This document shows, in pieces, positions 44,073 through 54,460 of a DNA stretch of 64,000 nucleotides. A program made the position numbers and the translations under genes. The stretch is from Gammaproteobacteria bacterium. Its GTDB lineage: Bacteria; Pseudomonadota; Gammaproteobacteria; HTCC5015. How positions within the stretch are numbered: the stretch's first letter is position 1; every line of letters starts with the position of its first letter. The notes under the pieces are model-generated. The model ran no database searches. It saw nothing but the letters and a program-made list of their open reading frames with translations, and was not told where the DNA came from. Where the stretch lies: the NCBI GenBank assembly GCA_016928055.1, contig JAFGLM010000016.1, forward strand, positions 1 to 64,000, read 5' to 3'.

Positions 44073-47000
44073 CTAGAACCGTCCACGAACTCCCAGGGTG
44101 TAACGGGTTTCCAGGTAATTCTGGTAAGCAAACTGATCTTCCCATTCCAGATAGAAGTCTTCGTACTCGCCAGTCACATTAGATCCAGCAAAATATACGG
44201 TATATTGGTCAGTTATATCGTAACTTGCTGATATATCCATATAAGCTGTTTCATTCTGATACAGGACAAGGTTTCCACCAGCATTACCAGTAGAGATCAA
44301 TTGATCACTCCGCTGGTTATAGGCAATACGGGCCTGGAACGGTCCACCCTCGTACCAGAGGACCAGGTTGTACTGATCTTCTGAGTTACCTGGGAACGGA
44401 AGTTTATTACCTTGGATACCAATGTCGTCTGTTTCGCTCGGTGAATGTGTCCAGTTAACGTCAACACCAAAATCAGTCAGAATACCGGAATCAAGGATAT
44501 CACTCAGCGCCAGTCTGGCACCCAGTTCATAACCTTTAATCTCGCCACCCTCGCCTTGAAGTGGTGCGGAAACAGAGGTTGTTCTTCGTATAACACCGTC
44601 CGCATCAGGTAACTGCATGTCGATCGTATCGTTTTTAACAAAACTTTCCACATCAACCTTGAAGTAAGCAGCATTTAGCATACTGGCATCACCCAGGTAC
44701 CATTCCAAAGCCAAGTCAAAATTATCAGCCCGGAAAGGATCGAGGTCAGGGTTACCGTTCAATGTCGCGCTACTAATGATGAACTGGTTGAAGGTCGGAT
44801 TAGCAGGATTATTGTCAATCACGTAATTCACAGCCATACCGTCGCCCCACTGGTTCAGGTTTAACTGAGTCATGGTCTTAGCATAGGCAAAACGCAGTTT
44901 TAACGCGTCGGTAAAATCATACGCCAGATTCAACGCAGGTAATTTATCGTTGAATTTTCTTTCAGAGTAGGTATCACCGGTATCAGGGTTGGTATTACCG
45001 TAAGGCATTGCAGTACCGATTACGTTTTGTTTAACCTGCAATAAGGTATCGATGTAACGGAAACCCAGATTACCCGACAAACCACCAACTTCAAAATTGG
45101 TTTGTAGATAGAAAGTATCCTCATTCAAATTAATGGTATATGAGGTACCGGGAATCGGGGCTTTAACCGTCGAACCAAATACACGGTTATGGAATGCTGC
45201 CGGGTCATCGTAGGTTTTTGGATCAACCGCCCAAACACCCGGAACGGAGCCGATCGGACCAAAATCATCAACCCAGATCACGTTCGCGTACTGATCCAGA
45301 TCGGTTGGAGGTAAGGCAGTGTAACCCTGGAATACGCCACCCACATCTTCGCCAGCCGTGCAAGCACCGGGATTCGTCGAATTCAACACAACATCCACAG
45401 CCTTCCATTGCACCAGGCACCCTTCATCATAAAACGGTGAAAACAGATGATAACGGTCTTCTGTAACCGAACGTTTGCCCTGACGGATACCGGCATCAAT
45501 ACTGGTTATAAACGGCGTATCTTCGAGTGCATAACTCATATCAAATCGAGTCGCTTCGATTGCACCTTCACTATTGGCATTATTTTCCGAAGAAAACGCG
45601 CCGATCTTATAGCTGTCCAGATTCGCCATGTACTGACGCAAGGTAGAGTCTGGACCCAAACCTCCACCTATAGGCGTATCGAAACCACTCCATACTGGAT
45701 GAGCGCCCTGTGTGTTATAGCGAATTTGTGGATCTGCACCATAACCTTCCGGGTTCATCTCAATATAACAACCACCCGCTGAACCAACGCGAGCATAGGT
45801 TCCGTTCGTCAGACCACGCCGTGCTTCAACTGCGTCACAAACCGAGTCAGGATAGAATCCATTGTTAGTAGATTCGTTCAGAATAAAACGCATGTCGTTG
45901 TCATCGCTGCCGGGAGTCGCGCCAGGAGCCCAAGCAGTACCATTCCAGCTGCTCAGATCACCTTCATTATAACCATGACGTCTTTTTTCATTGGCATTAC
46001 CTCTGACAGCACGCGCACTGAATGTTAATGCTCCGCCATTATCATAATTCAACTCAACATTCGTATTACGTGAATCACGATAAAAACTGTCGTTCTGGGT
46101 AAACGATTTCACACGGTAGGCATCAAAATCATATTCCTGAATCGAGTACCAAGTAGAACCTGCAACACCAGTATCACGGTAGATACTAGGCTGGAACCAG
46201 TAAGGTGACTGCCAACGCATGGTCGCACTCGCGCCCACTTTACGATTGTATTCATCTTCATCGGTATAAAACCATTCAGCAACCAATTCAAAGCCCTCGC
46301 CTAAATCAGCCTGGAACGCTGCGTTTAAACCAATACGCTCGCGCTCGACAACCTGATTCCAGGCAACAACGCCCTGAGGTGAGGCGGAATTCCAGGGGAC
46401 TTGAGGACCCCAACCATTGACGTTTTGCCACCAACCGGCATCGCCCTGAGGGGCTGCTGTATTACCACCATTGTAATAGTTTGCTAAGTTAACGTGTGCC
46501 TGGGCTCCCGCCAACATGAAACCCACTTTGCCGTTATTCCAGTTAATCAAACCACTGAGCACAGGATCCGTTTCAGCGGTTTCCTCTCCTGATTGTAACT
46601 CTATGCTGGCAGCACCCGTCATGCCTTCTTCAAAGTCAAACGGCCGATGCGTTTTAAGGTTAACAGTACCGGTGATGCCGGCGTTAACCATTTTAGCGGT
46701 AGTGCTCTTATGAACATCCGCGCCTTTAAATAACTGCGAAGGAATGTCACCAAAATCAGGCTGGACGACAGTGATTGAGCTGGCTGGAATATACTGCTCA
46801 CCATTTAACTGCGTGACGACTTGTGGTAACCCGCGAATCGCGACAGTCCCACCTTCACCAGCAGATCGGGTGATTTGAATACCAGGAATACGCTGCAATG
46901 AATCTGCAATCGTAGAATCTGGCAACTTACCGATGTCTTCAGCGGAAATCGCATCGACAACCGAATCTGCTTCACGCTTGGTATCGATAGAACGCTCTAT

Positions 47001-47129
47001 TGAACTCCTGATACCCCGCACGATAACTTCTTCTAATGCACCACCATCGTCCTGCGCATAGGACACCGGGGATATCCCGGCGGCCACCGCAGCGATGCTG
47101 GTGATTAGGAGTTTTCTTGGATTTAACAT
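44073..47129 (-). CDS. TonB-dependent receptor, large carbohydrate-associated type
   Basis: A 1018-residue outer-membrane transporter. Residues 1-25 are a signal peptide (cut near VSYAQDD). LEEVIVRG near residue 30 is the TonB box, followed by a plug domain (ERSIDTKREADSVVDAISAEDIGKLPDS in part, then IQITRSAGEGGTVAIRGL) and a long 22-strand barrel ending in YTLGVRGRF with terminal Phe. These plug features match the TonB-Xanth-Caul subfamily, commonly linked to oligosaccharide uptake. ATG 47129 has GAGGAG at 7 nt. There are no adjacent glycoside hydrolases. The upstream region carries three LacI-type operator motifs. Confidence 0.93.
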   Translation of the reverse strand: MLNPRKLLITSIAAVAAGISPVSYAQDDGGALEEVIVRGIRSSIERSIDTKREADSVVDAISAEDIGKLPDSTIADSLQRIPGIQITRSAGEGGTVAIRGLPQVVTQLNGEQYIPASSITVVQPDFGDIPSQLFKGADVHKSTTAKMVNAGITGTVNLKTHRPFDFEEGMTGAASIELQSGEETAETDPVLSGLINWNNGKVGFMLAGAQAHVNLANYYNGGNTAAPQGDAGWWQNVNGWGPQVPWNSASPQGVVAWNQVVERERIGLNAAFQADLGEGFELVAEWFYTDEDEYNRKVGASATMRWQSPYWFQPSIYRDTGVAGSTWYSIQEYDFDAYRVKSFTQNDSFYRDSRNTNVELNYDNGGALTFSARAVRGNANEKRRHGYNEGDLSSWNGTAWAPGATPGSDDNDMRFILNESTNNGFYPDSVCDAVEARRGLTNGTYARVGSAGGCYIEMNPEGYGADPQIRYNTQGAHPVWSGFDTPIGGGLGPDSTLRQYMANLDSYKIGAFSSENNANSEGAIEATRFDMSYALEDTPFITSIDAGIRQGKRSVTEDRYHLFSPFYDEGCLVQWKAVDVVLNSTNPGACTAGEDVGGVFQGYTALPPTDLDQYANVIWVDDFGPIGSVPGVWAVDPKTYDDPAAFHNRVFGSTVKAPIPGTSYTINLNEDTFYLQTNFEVGGLSGNLGFRYIDTLLQVKQNVIGTAMPYGNTNPDTGDTYSERKFNDKLPALNLAYDFTDALKLRFAYAKTMTQLNLNQWGDGMAVNYVIDNNPANPTFNQFIISSATLNGNPDLDPFRADNFDLALEWYLGDASMLNAAYFKVDVESFVKNDTIDMQLPDADGVIRRTTSVSAPLQGEGGEIKGYELGARLALSDILDSGILTDFGVDVNWTHSPSETDDIGIQGNKLPFPGNSEDQYNLVLWYEGGPFQARIAYNQRSDQLISTGNAGGNLVLYQNETAYMDISASYDITDQYTVYFAGSNVTGEYEDFYLEWEDQFAYQNYLETRYTLGVRGRF

Positions 47130-47460
47130 TAGTTTTCTCCTCAGCACTTAGGCCTACTATTGTTGTAAAAACCCGCGTGCCGCCCGCAAAAAATGCGCGT
47201 GCGCCACACGAGAATACAAAATCCACCGAATCCCCAAGTGTCTTTTTTGTTTTAAATTCAGTGGACTCTAATTCTTTATTTTGCCAAAAGTGAACATCAG
47301 CGCCGGCATAGAGGGGGGAGTACCAACGCTTACAACTTGCAATCAAGGCTTACCATTTGCATTACATACTACGCAAAAAAACAAGCACTCGTAAAACTCT
47401 GCAACGCTAGATTAAAGGGTTGAATAGCGTTTTACAAGCAGCTCAACCGTTTTTAAGCAA
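47130..47460. other. Long leader of the receptor gene
   Basis: This 330-bp stretch between the receptor start and the operator array has no credible gene. It contains the receptor ribosome-binding site and probably a long untranslated leader. No known riboswitch fold was recognised. Confidence 0.45.
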
Positions 47461-47584
47461 AGACAACGCTGTCAGCAGAATTGTGCTATAAATGTCGCGA
47501 AAATTATTTTACTAAAGACAACGCTGTCAGTTAAATAGCGTAATAAAAGTCGCCAAAACCATTTAATCATAGACAACGCTGTCA
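47461..47584 (-). promoter_or_regulatory. Three LacI-type operator motifs at 55-bp intervals
   Basis: The 14-mer AGACAACGCTGTCA is repeated exactly at 47461-47474, 47516-47529 and 47571-47584. Each is a pseudopalindrome centred on CG (GACAAC/GCTGTC), the form typical of LacI-family operators. The spacer sequences of the first two units are also partly alike, so the array arose by duplication of a 55-bp unit. It lies 330-455 bp upstream of the receptor gene. Confidence 0.72.
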
Positions 47585-47828
47585 TTTGTAAACTCACTCT
47601 TAAACTGGAAATATCACAGTAGCATTTCAAAATATTCTAATAATAGTCATCAAGACCATTAGATAAACCTTTCAATATTTTCAATTCAGAAACCCTGTTT
47701 GTAGTAGTCTTTACAACGCGCTCGAAAATAAGCGCTCGTCACTTTGCTCATTTTTATGTAAACAGATTTCCGTAACTTCGTGGGGTTTAAATGGCGAACA
47801 AATTATTCGTCATCTTTCTTCCATAAAA
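47585..47828. other. AT-rich non-coding stretch downstream of aspS
   Basis: No gene and no clear motif were seen in this 244-bp segment between the operator array and the aspS terminator. It may hold the distal promoter of the receptor gene. Confidence 0.4.
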
Positions 47829-47856
47829 AAGGCAATACTTTAAAAAGCATTGCCTT
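47829..47856 (-). terminator. Terminator after aspS
   Basis: AAGGCAAT and ATTGCCTT form an 8-bp stem extended by internal CTT/AAG pairing, followed on the minus strand by six T residues. It lies 25 bp after the aspS stop. Confidence 0.85.
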
Positions 47857-47881
47857 ACTCACTAAAAAAACTATTGGATAT

Positions 47882-49660
47882 TTAGTCGGTCTTCTTTTGC
47901 TTACGTATCTGAATCGATAACTCACGCAATTGTTGCGGACTGACTTCCGCCGGTGCATTAGTTAACAAACAACTGGCGGTTTGTGTTTTTGGAAACGCCA
48001 TTACATCGCGAATTGACGTCGCACCCGTTAATAACATCACCAGGCGATCCAGACCAAAAGCAATACCACCATGCGGTGGCGCACCGTAACGCAGTGCTTC
48101 AAGTAAAAAGCCGAATTTTTCCTGCGCCTCATCTTCTCCAATGCCCAGAATCTCAAATACCGCACGCTGAATACCCTGCGTGTGAATACGAATAGAACCA
48201 CCGCCCAACTCAGTTCCGTTCAACACCATGTCATACGCACGTGATAAGGCTTCACCCGGTTTATCGAGTAACGCTTTCGCATCGCCAACACTCGGTGCCG
48301 TAAAGGGATGATGTAATGCCTGCCAACGCTTCTCACGCTCATCCCATTCAAACATCGGAAAATTGACAACCCACAGGAATCGCCAATCACCTTCAACCAG
48401 CCCTCTATCCAGACCCAACCTGACGCGCAAGGCACCAAGCGCATCATTTACGACAGTCGCCTTATCGGCACCGAAGAAAATCAGATCGCCGTCTTCTGCG
48501 CCGGTGCGCTGGAGAATCGCAGTAATAACCTCATCGGGCAGGAATTTCAGGATAGGTGACTGCAGGCCATCACGACCCCTGGCGATTTCATTGCACTTGA
48601 CGTAAGCCAGTCCCTTGGCGCCGTAGCGGGCCACAAACGAGGTGTAATCATCAATTTCCTTGCGTGTCAGCTCGTTGCCTTTGGGTAAGCGCAAAGCGGC
48701 AATACGACCTTTCGGATCTTTGGCCGGCCCGGAAAAGACTTTGAATTCAACACTGGCCATTACGTCGGTCAGCGAAACCAGCTCCAGTGGAATCCGCAAA
48801 TCCGGCTTGTCGGAACCAAACCGCTCGATAGCCTCTGTATAGGGCATGCGCTGGAACGGACGCGGAATCTCAATTCCCTTTACCTCCTTAAACAGCTGCA
48901 CCATCATCGCTTCCATGCTATCGAGGATGGCATCCTCATCAAGAAAGGAAGTCTCGATATCAAGTTGAGTGAACTCCGGCTGCCGATCCGCACGCAAATC
49001 CTCGTCACGGAAGCAGCGTACGATTTGATAATATCGATCCAGCCCGCCCATCATCAGCAATTGTTTAAACAATTGTGGCGATTGCGGCAAAGCAAAAAAA
49101 CTGCCCGGATAAGTTCGACTGGGAACAATGTAATCACGTGCACCTTCCGGTGTCGCCTTGGTCAGCATGGGGGTTTCAGTATCCACAAAACCATGGTCGT
49201 CCAGATAACGGCGCAGGCTTTGCGTAACACGCGCGCGTAGACGCAGCTTCTGTTGCATTTCGGGACGGCGCAAATCCACATAACGATATTTCAAACGAAT
49301 ATCTTCACCCACGGTATCGTCATCGAGCTGAAAAGGCGGTGTTTCCGCCGTATTCAAGACGGTTAATTCTTGTGCCAGCACCTCAATTTCACCGGTGGGC
49401 ATGTCCGGGTTGACCGTACCTTCAGGCCGATTCCGCACTTTGCCGGTCACCTGCAGAACGAATTCATTTCGAATGCGTTCGGCCAGGGTAAAAATTTCAG
49501 AACGGTCAGGGTCAAAAACAAGCTGAACCAGGCCGGTGTGATCGCGTAAATCCACGAAAATGACGCCGCCATGGTCACGGCGACGGTGGACCCAACCACA
49601 GAAGGTTACGATTTGATCAATGTGCGACGCATCAACGCTGCCGCAGTAGTGTGAACGCAT
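47882..49660 (-). CDS. aspS: Aspartyl-tRNA synthetase, probably non-discriminating
   Basis: A 592-residue class II synthetase: N-terminal OB anticodon domain ([20 protein letters not shown]), motif 2 [18 protein letters not shown], the bacterial GAD insertion (about 290-410) and motif 3 [15 protein letters not shown]. The OB domain has His in RRRDHGG, as in the non-discriminating Pseudomonas enzyme, where E. coli has Leu; such enzymes also charge tRNA-Asn, with later amidation by GatCAB. ATG 49660 (MRSHYCG) is preferred over ATG 49684. It follows the FmdB gene, a conserved pair. Confidence 0.96.
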   Translation of the reverse strand: MRSHYCGSVDASHIDQIVTFCGWVHRRRDHGGVIFVDLRDHTGLVQLVFDPDRSEIFTLAERIRNEFVLQVTGKVRNRPEGTVNPDMPTGEIEVLAQELTVLNTAETPPFQLDDDTVGEDIRLKYRYVDLRRPEMQQKLRLRARVTQSLRRYLDDHGFVDTETPMLTKATPEGARDYIVPSRTYPGSFFALPQSPQLFKQLLMMGGLDRYYQIVRCFRDEDLRADRQPEFTQLDIETSFLDEDAILDSMEAMMVQLFKEVKGIEIPRPFQRMPYTEAIERFGSDKPDLRIPLELVSLTDVMASVEFKVFSGPAKDPKGRIAALRLPKGNELTRKEIDDYTSFVARYGAKGLAYVKCNEIARGRDGLQSPILKFLPDEVITAILQRTGAEDGDLIFFGADKATVVNDALGALRVRLGLDRGLVEGDWRFLWVVNFPMFEWDEREKRWQALHHPFTAPSVGDAKALLDKPGEALSRAYDMVLNGTELGGGSIRIHTQGIQRAVFEILGIGEDEAQEKFGFLLEALRYGAPPHGGIAFGLDRLVMLLTGATSIRDVMAFPKTQTASCLLTNAPAEVSPQQLRELSIQIRKQKKTD

Positions 49661-49777
49661 AACGGAATCCGATTGGAATGACATTTCAGGGCGCTAGCTT
49701 TAGGCTTTGCGGTGAAGGCGGGAATATTACGGATTGCGGCGCCGCTACGCAACTCGATACGGACTGATCCAAACCGA

Positions 49778-50089
49778 TCATTCGCCGGCTGCTTTCTTGC
49801 TCTTCTCCGCCGGCTTACTGGTTTTAGGTTCGGCCTTCGGTTCGGCTTTTGACTTATCAGCGCTTTTCCCGGCGTCATTGCCGGATTGAGCGATATTTCG
49901 TTTTTTATCCTTCTTAAAGTCCGTTTCATACCAGCCACTACCCTTGAGACGAAAACCGGCCGCTGAGACTTTCTTCTGCAACTCCGGTTTCTTGCAGACC
50001 GGGCATTCAAGCAGCGGTGCATCACTCATTTTCTGCAATACTTCCAGTAGTTCGCCACAAGCCTGGCACTGGTACTCATAAATCGGCAT
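49778..50089 (-). CDS. FmdB-family zinc ribbon protein
   Basis: A 103-residue protein starting MPIYEYQCQACGE, a small zinc ribbon with two CxxC pairs (CQACG and CPVCKKP), then a GSGWYETD motif and a low-complexity Lys/Ala/Pro/Ser tail. GGAG at 7 nt supports ATG 50089. The family is thought to be regulatory, but its role is unknown. It is conserved just upstream of aspS in gammaproteobacteria, and here there are 117 bp between them. Confidence 0.92.
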   Translation of the reverse strand: MPIYEYQCQACGELLEVLQKMSDAPLLECPVCKKPELQKKVSAAGFRLKGSGWYETDFKKDKKRNIAQSGNDAGKSADKSKAEPKAEPKTSKPAEKSKKAAGE

Positions 50090-50315
50090 AGCTCTACTCC
50101 AATATTTCCCATAGCAGGAACAATCGCGGATTATAGATATGGGGATGCTGTTGGCAAATCTCAAGCACGCGTTTTCGCAGCAATTTAACAACGACTCTGC
50201 AGTGGTCGCTCGAGAACAGTTAAGCTAAAATCGCAGCCCGTCAGGCTGAAGCCGCCAATGGTATCGCCTGCTGTGATCCAATGGTCAGAGATCGAAAAAA
50301 GCCCATAAGAAATCC

Positions 50316-51119
50316 GTGAAGCTGCACTACCGCTATTTCGCCTGCGACAAACCACAGGATGATGCCCTGCTGATATTGCACGGTCTGTTTGGATCGCGTA
50401 ACAATTGGGCTCCATTGGCACGGCAATTCGCCCGTCATCAGGATGTGTATGCGCTGGATCTGCGCAATCACGGTGATTCGCAGCATGCCGACAGCATGAG
50501 CTACCCGGAAATGGCAAACGATATTCTGTGGTTTCTGGAATCTGAAGGTTTAGCGCAAGTTTCCATTCTCGGCCACTCGATGGGCGGTAAGGTCGCCATG
50601 CAAACTGCACTGGATGCGCCGCAACGGATAAAAAAACTCATCGTTGCTGACATCGCACCAAAAGAATATGCCCCGCGGCATGAAAAAGTTTTTGAGGCCG
50701 TTGATGCAATCGATCAAGCGCTGCTGACTTCGCGCGCCGATGCTGACAAACTCATCAAGGAATTCCTGCCCGATAAAGACATGCGCCTGTTTTTATTGAC
50801 CAGTCTGAGTCGGGATGAAGATCGTATACTCGGCTGGCGAACCAATATGCACGGTATACGTAAAAATTATCAGGCAATCAGTGCTGCACCGACTGTAACA
50901 GCTGGCAATCAATTCAAAGGTCCGGCGCTTTTTATCGGCGGCACGCAATCTCCCTATGTAAAGGAAGAAGACCGGGAAGTTATTTTGTCGTTGTTCCCGA
51001 AAGCCCGCCTTGAAATGATCAATGCGGGCCACTGGATGCATGTTCAGGCGGCGGAATTATTTTTTCAACTGGTCAGCACGTTTCTGCAACAAACCAATAC
51101 GGAATCGCGGAATACCTAA
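50316..51119 (+). CDS. YbfF-like alpha/beta hydrolase (acyl esterase)
   Basis: A 267-residue alpha/beta hydrolase. The oxyanion segment is LHGLFGSRNNW, the nucleophile elbow GHSMGG places Ser at residue 88, and the catalytic His is in AGHWMHV near the C-terminus. YbfF of E. coli hydrolyses acyl-CoA and short esters; the natural substrate is unclear. The start is a GTG at 50316, since the nearby ATG is in another frame. It is divergent from fmdB. Confidence 0.9.
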   Translation: MKLHYRYFACDKPQDDALLILHGLFGSRNNWAPLARQFARHQDVYALDLRNHGDSQHADSMSYPEMANDILWFLESEGLAQVSILGHSMGGKVAMQTALDAPQRIKKLIVADIAPKEYAPRHEKVFEAVDAIDQALLTSRADADKLIKEFLPDKDMRLFLLTSLSRDEDRILGWRTNMHGIRKNYQAISAAPTVTAGNQFKGPALFIGGTQSPYVKEEDREVILSLFPKARLEMINAGHWMHVQAAELFFQLVSTFLQQTNTESRNT

Positions 51120-51135
51120 AAACGCAGTTAATCAA

Positions 51136-51339
51136 TCAATCTGCCACCACTTCCTGACGCAAGCCCAATTTCTTCAAGATCACCATCATCGGGCACCAGC
51201 GTGTAAAAGCCGATTGCATCAGATTAAGGCCTACAAAAGCGGTTAATAGCAACCAATACTGGCTAACCATATAAGCCAGGATAACACTGGCCACTATCAC
51301 GATACCGGCGACGAGCCGCAAACCTTCATTCACTGTCAT
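51136..51339 (-). CDS. DUF2892-family small membrane protein
   Basis: A 67-residue protein: MTVNEGLRLVAGIVIVASV, a helical hairpin (about 9-26 and 27-44), then a conserved AFTRWCPMMVILKKLG motif with a single Cys, typical of DUF2892 proteins, which often accompany rhodanese domains. None is present here. It is 16 bp downstream of the clpB stop on the same strand and may be co-transcribed with it. Confidence 0.88.
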   Translation of the reverse strand: MTVNEGLRLVAGIVIVASVILAYMVSQYWLLLTAFVGLNLMQSAFTRWCPMMVILKKLGLRQEVVAD

Positions 51340-51355
51340 CTGTATTTACCTCTTT

Positions 51356-53947
51356 CTATACATGATTTGATTTACCAAATTGGAATCCTTGCTGGTTTAT
51401 ATCAACCTGTACCGTCTCACCACTGACAAATTTGCCTTCCAGAATTTCGCGCGCCAGCGGATTTTCAATTTGCTGTTGAATCGTTCGCTTTAACGGCCGT
51501 GCGCCATAAACCGGATCAAAACCAGAATCACTCAATTTATCCAGAGCCTGCTCTGAAATCTGCAATCCCATATCGCGATCGACTAATCGCTTGCGCAGAT
51601 ATGAAAGCTGGATATCAGCAATCTTGCGGATCTGTTCTTTTTCGAGCGGATGAAAGACCACCACTTCATCAATGCGATTAACAAATTCCGGGCGAAAATG
51701 TCCACCGACTGTCTCCATCACTGCAGACTTCATTTTGTCGTAGTTCGCTTCGCCGGCCAGTTCCTGAATCGCCTGACTGCCAAGATTGGATGTCATGACA
51801 ATTACCGTATTGCGAAAATCCACCGTACGACCCTGACCATCAGTTAAGCGACCGTCATCCAGCACCTGTAATAACACACCGAATACATCCGGATGCGCTT
51901 TTTCCACTTCATCCAGTAAAATCACACAATACGGTCGACGACGTACTGTTTCGGTCAGATAACCACCTTCTTCATAACCAACATATCCCGGCGGTGCACC
52001 AATCAATCTTGCAACCGAATGTTTCTCCATAAACTCGGACATATCGATACGCACCATCGCTTCTTCGGTATCGAATAAAAATGCCGCTAATGCTTTGGTT
52101 AATTCGGTTTTTCCAACACCTGTCGGACCGAGAAATAAAAACGAACCATTGGGACGATTCGGATCTGACAATCCGGCACGCGAACGTCGAATCGCATTCG
52201 CGACAGATGTAACCGCTTCAGTTTGACCCACTACGCGTTTAGCCAATTCATCTTCCATACGCAACAGCTTTTCGCGCTCACCTTCCAGCATCTTCGATAC
52301 CGGAATGCCGGTCCACATGGATACGATCTCAGCCACTTCTTCATCCGTTACTTTGTTCCGCAACAACTGATGACCGTCACCTAAAACATCGGTCTCTGCG
52401 ACAACGGCCAGTTTTCGTTCCAGTTCCGGTATGCGCCCGTACTGTAATTCGGACATGCGCGCGAGATCACCGGCGCGTCGCGCTGTCTCAAGTTCCAACC
52501 GGGCCCGATCAAGCTCTTCCTTAACATGCGCGCTACCCTCAACAGCTGCTTTTTCAGACTTCCAAATTTCTTCCAGGTCTGCATATTGCCTGCTCAGTTC
52601 CTTAATTTCGGTTTGCAAATTTTGCAGACGTTTTTTTGAAGCGTCGTCTTTCTCCTTTTTCAGCGCTTCAAGCTCTATCTTCAGCTGGATTAAACGTCGA
52701 TCCAGCTTGTCCATTTCTTCCGGCTTGGAATCGATTTCGACGCGAATTCTGCTGGCTGCCTCATCAATTAAATCAATCGCCTTGTCCGGCAACTGGCGAT
52801 CAGTGATATATCGATGTGACAATGTGGCCGCCGATACAATCGCCGGGTCGGTGATATCAACACCGTGATGTACTTCGTAACGCTCTTTTAATCCACGCAA
52901 TATCGCTATCGTGTCTTCAACACTGGGCTCGTCAACCAGAATCTTTTGAAAGCGACGTTCCAATGCTGCATCTTTTTCAATGTTTTCACGATACTCATCC
53001 AGCGTCGTTGCACCGATGCAATGTAATTCGCCGCGCGCCAAAGCCGGCTTCAACATATTGCCCGCGTCCATAGCACCTTCCGCCTTGCCGGCGCCGACCA
53101 TGGTATGAATCTCATCGATAAATAAAATGATCTGCCCTTCCTGCTTGGCCAGATCGTTTAATACCGCCTTCAGCCGTTCTTCAAATTCTCCACGAAATTT
53201 GGCTCCGGCAATGAGCGCACCCAGATCCAGCGACAACAGACGTTTATTTTTCAATCCTTCCGGTACTTCGTGATTGATAATGCGCTGCGCCAGCCCTTCA
53301 ACGATCGCTGTTTTACCAACACCGGGTTCGCCGATCAGTACAGGATTATTCTTTGTGCGGCGTTGTAAAACCTGAATCGCCCGGCGGATTTCGTCATCGC
53401 GGCCAATGACCGGATCCAGTTTGCCCTGCTCAGCGCGCTCGGTTAAATCGATGGTATATTTTTCCAGCGCCTGCCGATTTTCTTCGGCATTCACATCAGT
53501 AACCGATGCACCGCCGCGTAAGCTGTCAATCTGTTTTTCCAGTTCGCCTTTAACCGCGCCGACGTTTTTCAATATTTCCGCTGTTGCGCCACCCGTTTCC
53601 AGTACCGCCAGCAGGAACAGTTCGCTTGAAATAAATTGATCTTTACGCTTTTGCGCCAGCTTGTCAGTTACGTTCAGAACACGCCCGAGTTCCTGCGAAA
53701 TCTGCACATCACCAGCCGTGCCATGCACTTGCGGCAAACGATCCAGTGCCTCATCCAGCCTGGAACGTAGTTGATTGAGATTGACCTCAGCACGGGCCAG
53801 CAACGGTCGAACACTACCGTCACGTTGATCGAGCATCGCCACTAATAAATGCGCCGGTTCGATGTATTGATGGTCACGACCAAGCGCCAGCGACTGTGCA
53901 TCACTGAGCGCCATCTGAAACTTATTGGTCATTTTGTCCATGCGCAT
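51356..53947 (-). CDS. clpB: Protein disaggregase ClpB
   Basis: An 863-residue Hsp100 disaggregase. In order: N-domain (1-145), AAA1 with Walker A GEPGVGKT (near 205) and Walker [10 protein letters not shown], the M-domain coiled coil (about 400-530) that distinguishes ClpB from ClpA/C, AAA2 with GPTGVGKT and [14 protein letters not shown], and the C-terminal domain ([18 protein letters not shown]). It works with DnaK to rescue aggregated proteins. There is no ClpP-binding IGL/F loop. Start is at 53947 or the ATG at 53941. No sigma-32 promoter was assigned with confidence. Confidence 0.98.
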   Translation of the reverse strand: MRMDKMTNKFQMALSDAQSLALGRDHQYIEPAHLLVAMLDQRDGSVRPLLARAEVNLNQLRSRLDEALDRLPQVHGTAGDVQISQELGRVLNVTDKLAQKRKDQFISSELFLLAVLETGGATAEILKNVGAVKGELEKQIDSLRGGASVTDVNAEENRQALEKYTIDLTERAEQGKLDPVIGRDDEIRRAIQVLQRRTKNNPVLIGEPGVGKTAIVEGLAQRIINHEVPEGLKNKRLLSLDLGALIAGAKFRGEFEERLKAVLNDLAKQEGQIILFIDEIHTMVGAGKAEGAMDAGNMLKPALARGELHCIGATTLDEYRENIEKDAALERRFQKILVDEPSVEDTIAILRGLKERYEVHHGVDITDPAIVSAATLSHRYITDRQLPDKAIDLIDEAASRIRVEIDSKPEEMDKLDRRLIQLKIELEALKKEKDDASKKRLQNLQTEIKELSRQYADLEEIWKSEKAAVEGSAHVKEELDRARLELETARRAGDLARMSELQYGRIPELERKLAVVAETDVLGDGHQLLRNKVTDEEVAEIVSMWTGIPVSKMLEGEREKLLRMEDELAKRVVGQTEAVTSVANAIRRSRAGLSDPNRPNGSFLFLGPTGVGKTELTKALAAFLFDTEEAMVRIDMSEFMEKHSVARLIGAPPGYVGYEEGGYLTETVRRRPYCVILLDEVEKAHPDVFGVLLQVLDDGRLTDGQGRTVDFRNTVIVMTSNLGSQAIQELAGEANYDKMKSAVMETVGGHFRPEFVNRIDEVVVFHPLEKEQIRKIADIQLSYLRKRLVDRDMGLQISEQALDKLSDSGFDPVYGARPLKRTIQQQIENPLAREILEGKFVSGETVQVDINQQGFQFGKSNHV

Positions 53948-54013
53948 GGCCGGAATCTCATGTTAATTCAATATATCCCTTTTATGCGGACGACAATTGA
54001 AGTTTCAAGTGGG

Positions 54014-54424
54014 CTAAGGAATGGAAAGATAGGAGGACAACTCCGCTCGTTGTTGAATGATCCAGGTTTCGGCATCCTCCCTATCCCGGAAAACGGCGCT
54101 GATAACGTGCTCATCATCGGACAATGCCAGACGCATGCGTGACAAACCAAACACATGATCCCGATTGGCGATAACGGCGATCAATTGTCTGCTATTGGTT
54201 TCGGTAACGAGTTTATCCTGTTCGATAATGCTTTGAACTTCTTGCGGAGACAGAACAAAGTTTTCTACGTTTAAAAAGTCGCAAAGTTGATACTTCAATT
54301 TCGAAATCATTTCCGGTGTCGAGTAAATATGGTGATTAGCCTGCAGCAAGTCGGCACCTGTCACCGTACCAAATCCTTTTAAAACAACACCGCCATCATC
54401 CCGATATATCGTACGAATAGGCAT
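54014..54424 (-). CDS. Unknown small protein, possible SpoIIAA/STAS-like fold
   Basis: A 136-residue soluble protein. Alternating strands and helices (MPIRTIYRDDGGVVLKGFG; LKYQLCDFLNVENFVLS; RQLIAVIANRDHVFGLSRM; EHVISAVFRDREDAETWI) suggest a small alpha/beta domain like SpoIIAA or STAS/SEC14 proteins, but no signature is decisive. There is no signal peptide. It lies between clpB and pgeF, with gaps of 66 and 36 bp, and may be in the same transcript. Confidence 0.7.
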   Translation of the reverse strand: MPIRTIYRDDGGVVLKGFGTVTGADLLQANHHIYSTPEMISKLKYQLCDFLNVENFVLSPQEVQSIIEQDKLVTETNSRQLIAVIANRDHVFGLSRMRLALSDDEHVISAVFRDREDAETWIIQQRAELSSYLSIP

Positions 54425-54460
54425 GACACTCCTCCGTGACCCTTTAACTATAGTCTCTCC

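Noticed and set aside
46972-47346. A 124-residue frame overlapping the receptor start
   Set aside because: It covers the receptor leader and signal-peptide region in a different frame and has no start signals or domain.
47461-47584. Three regularly spaced repeats as a CRISPR array
   Set aside because: The conserved part is only 14 bp, the intervening sequences are partly alike, there are only three units and no cas genes. LacI-type operators fit better.
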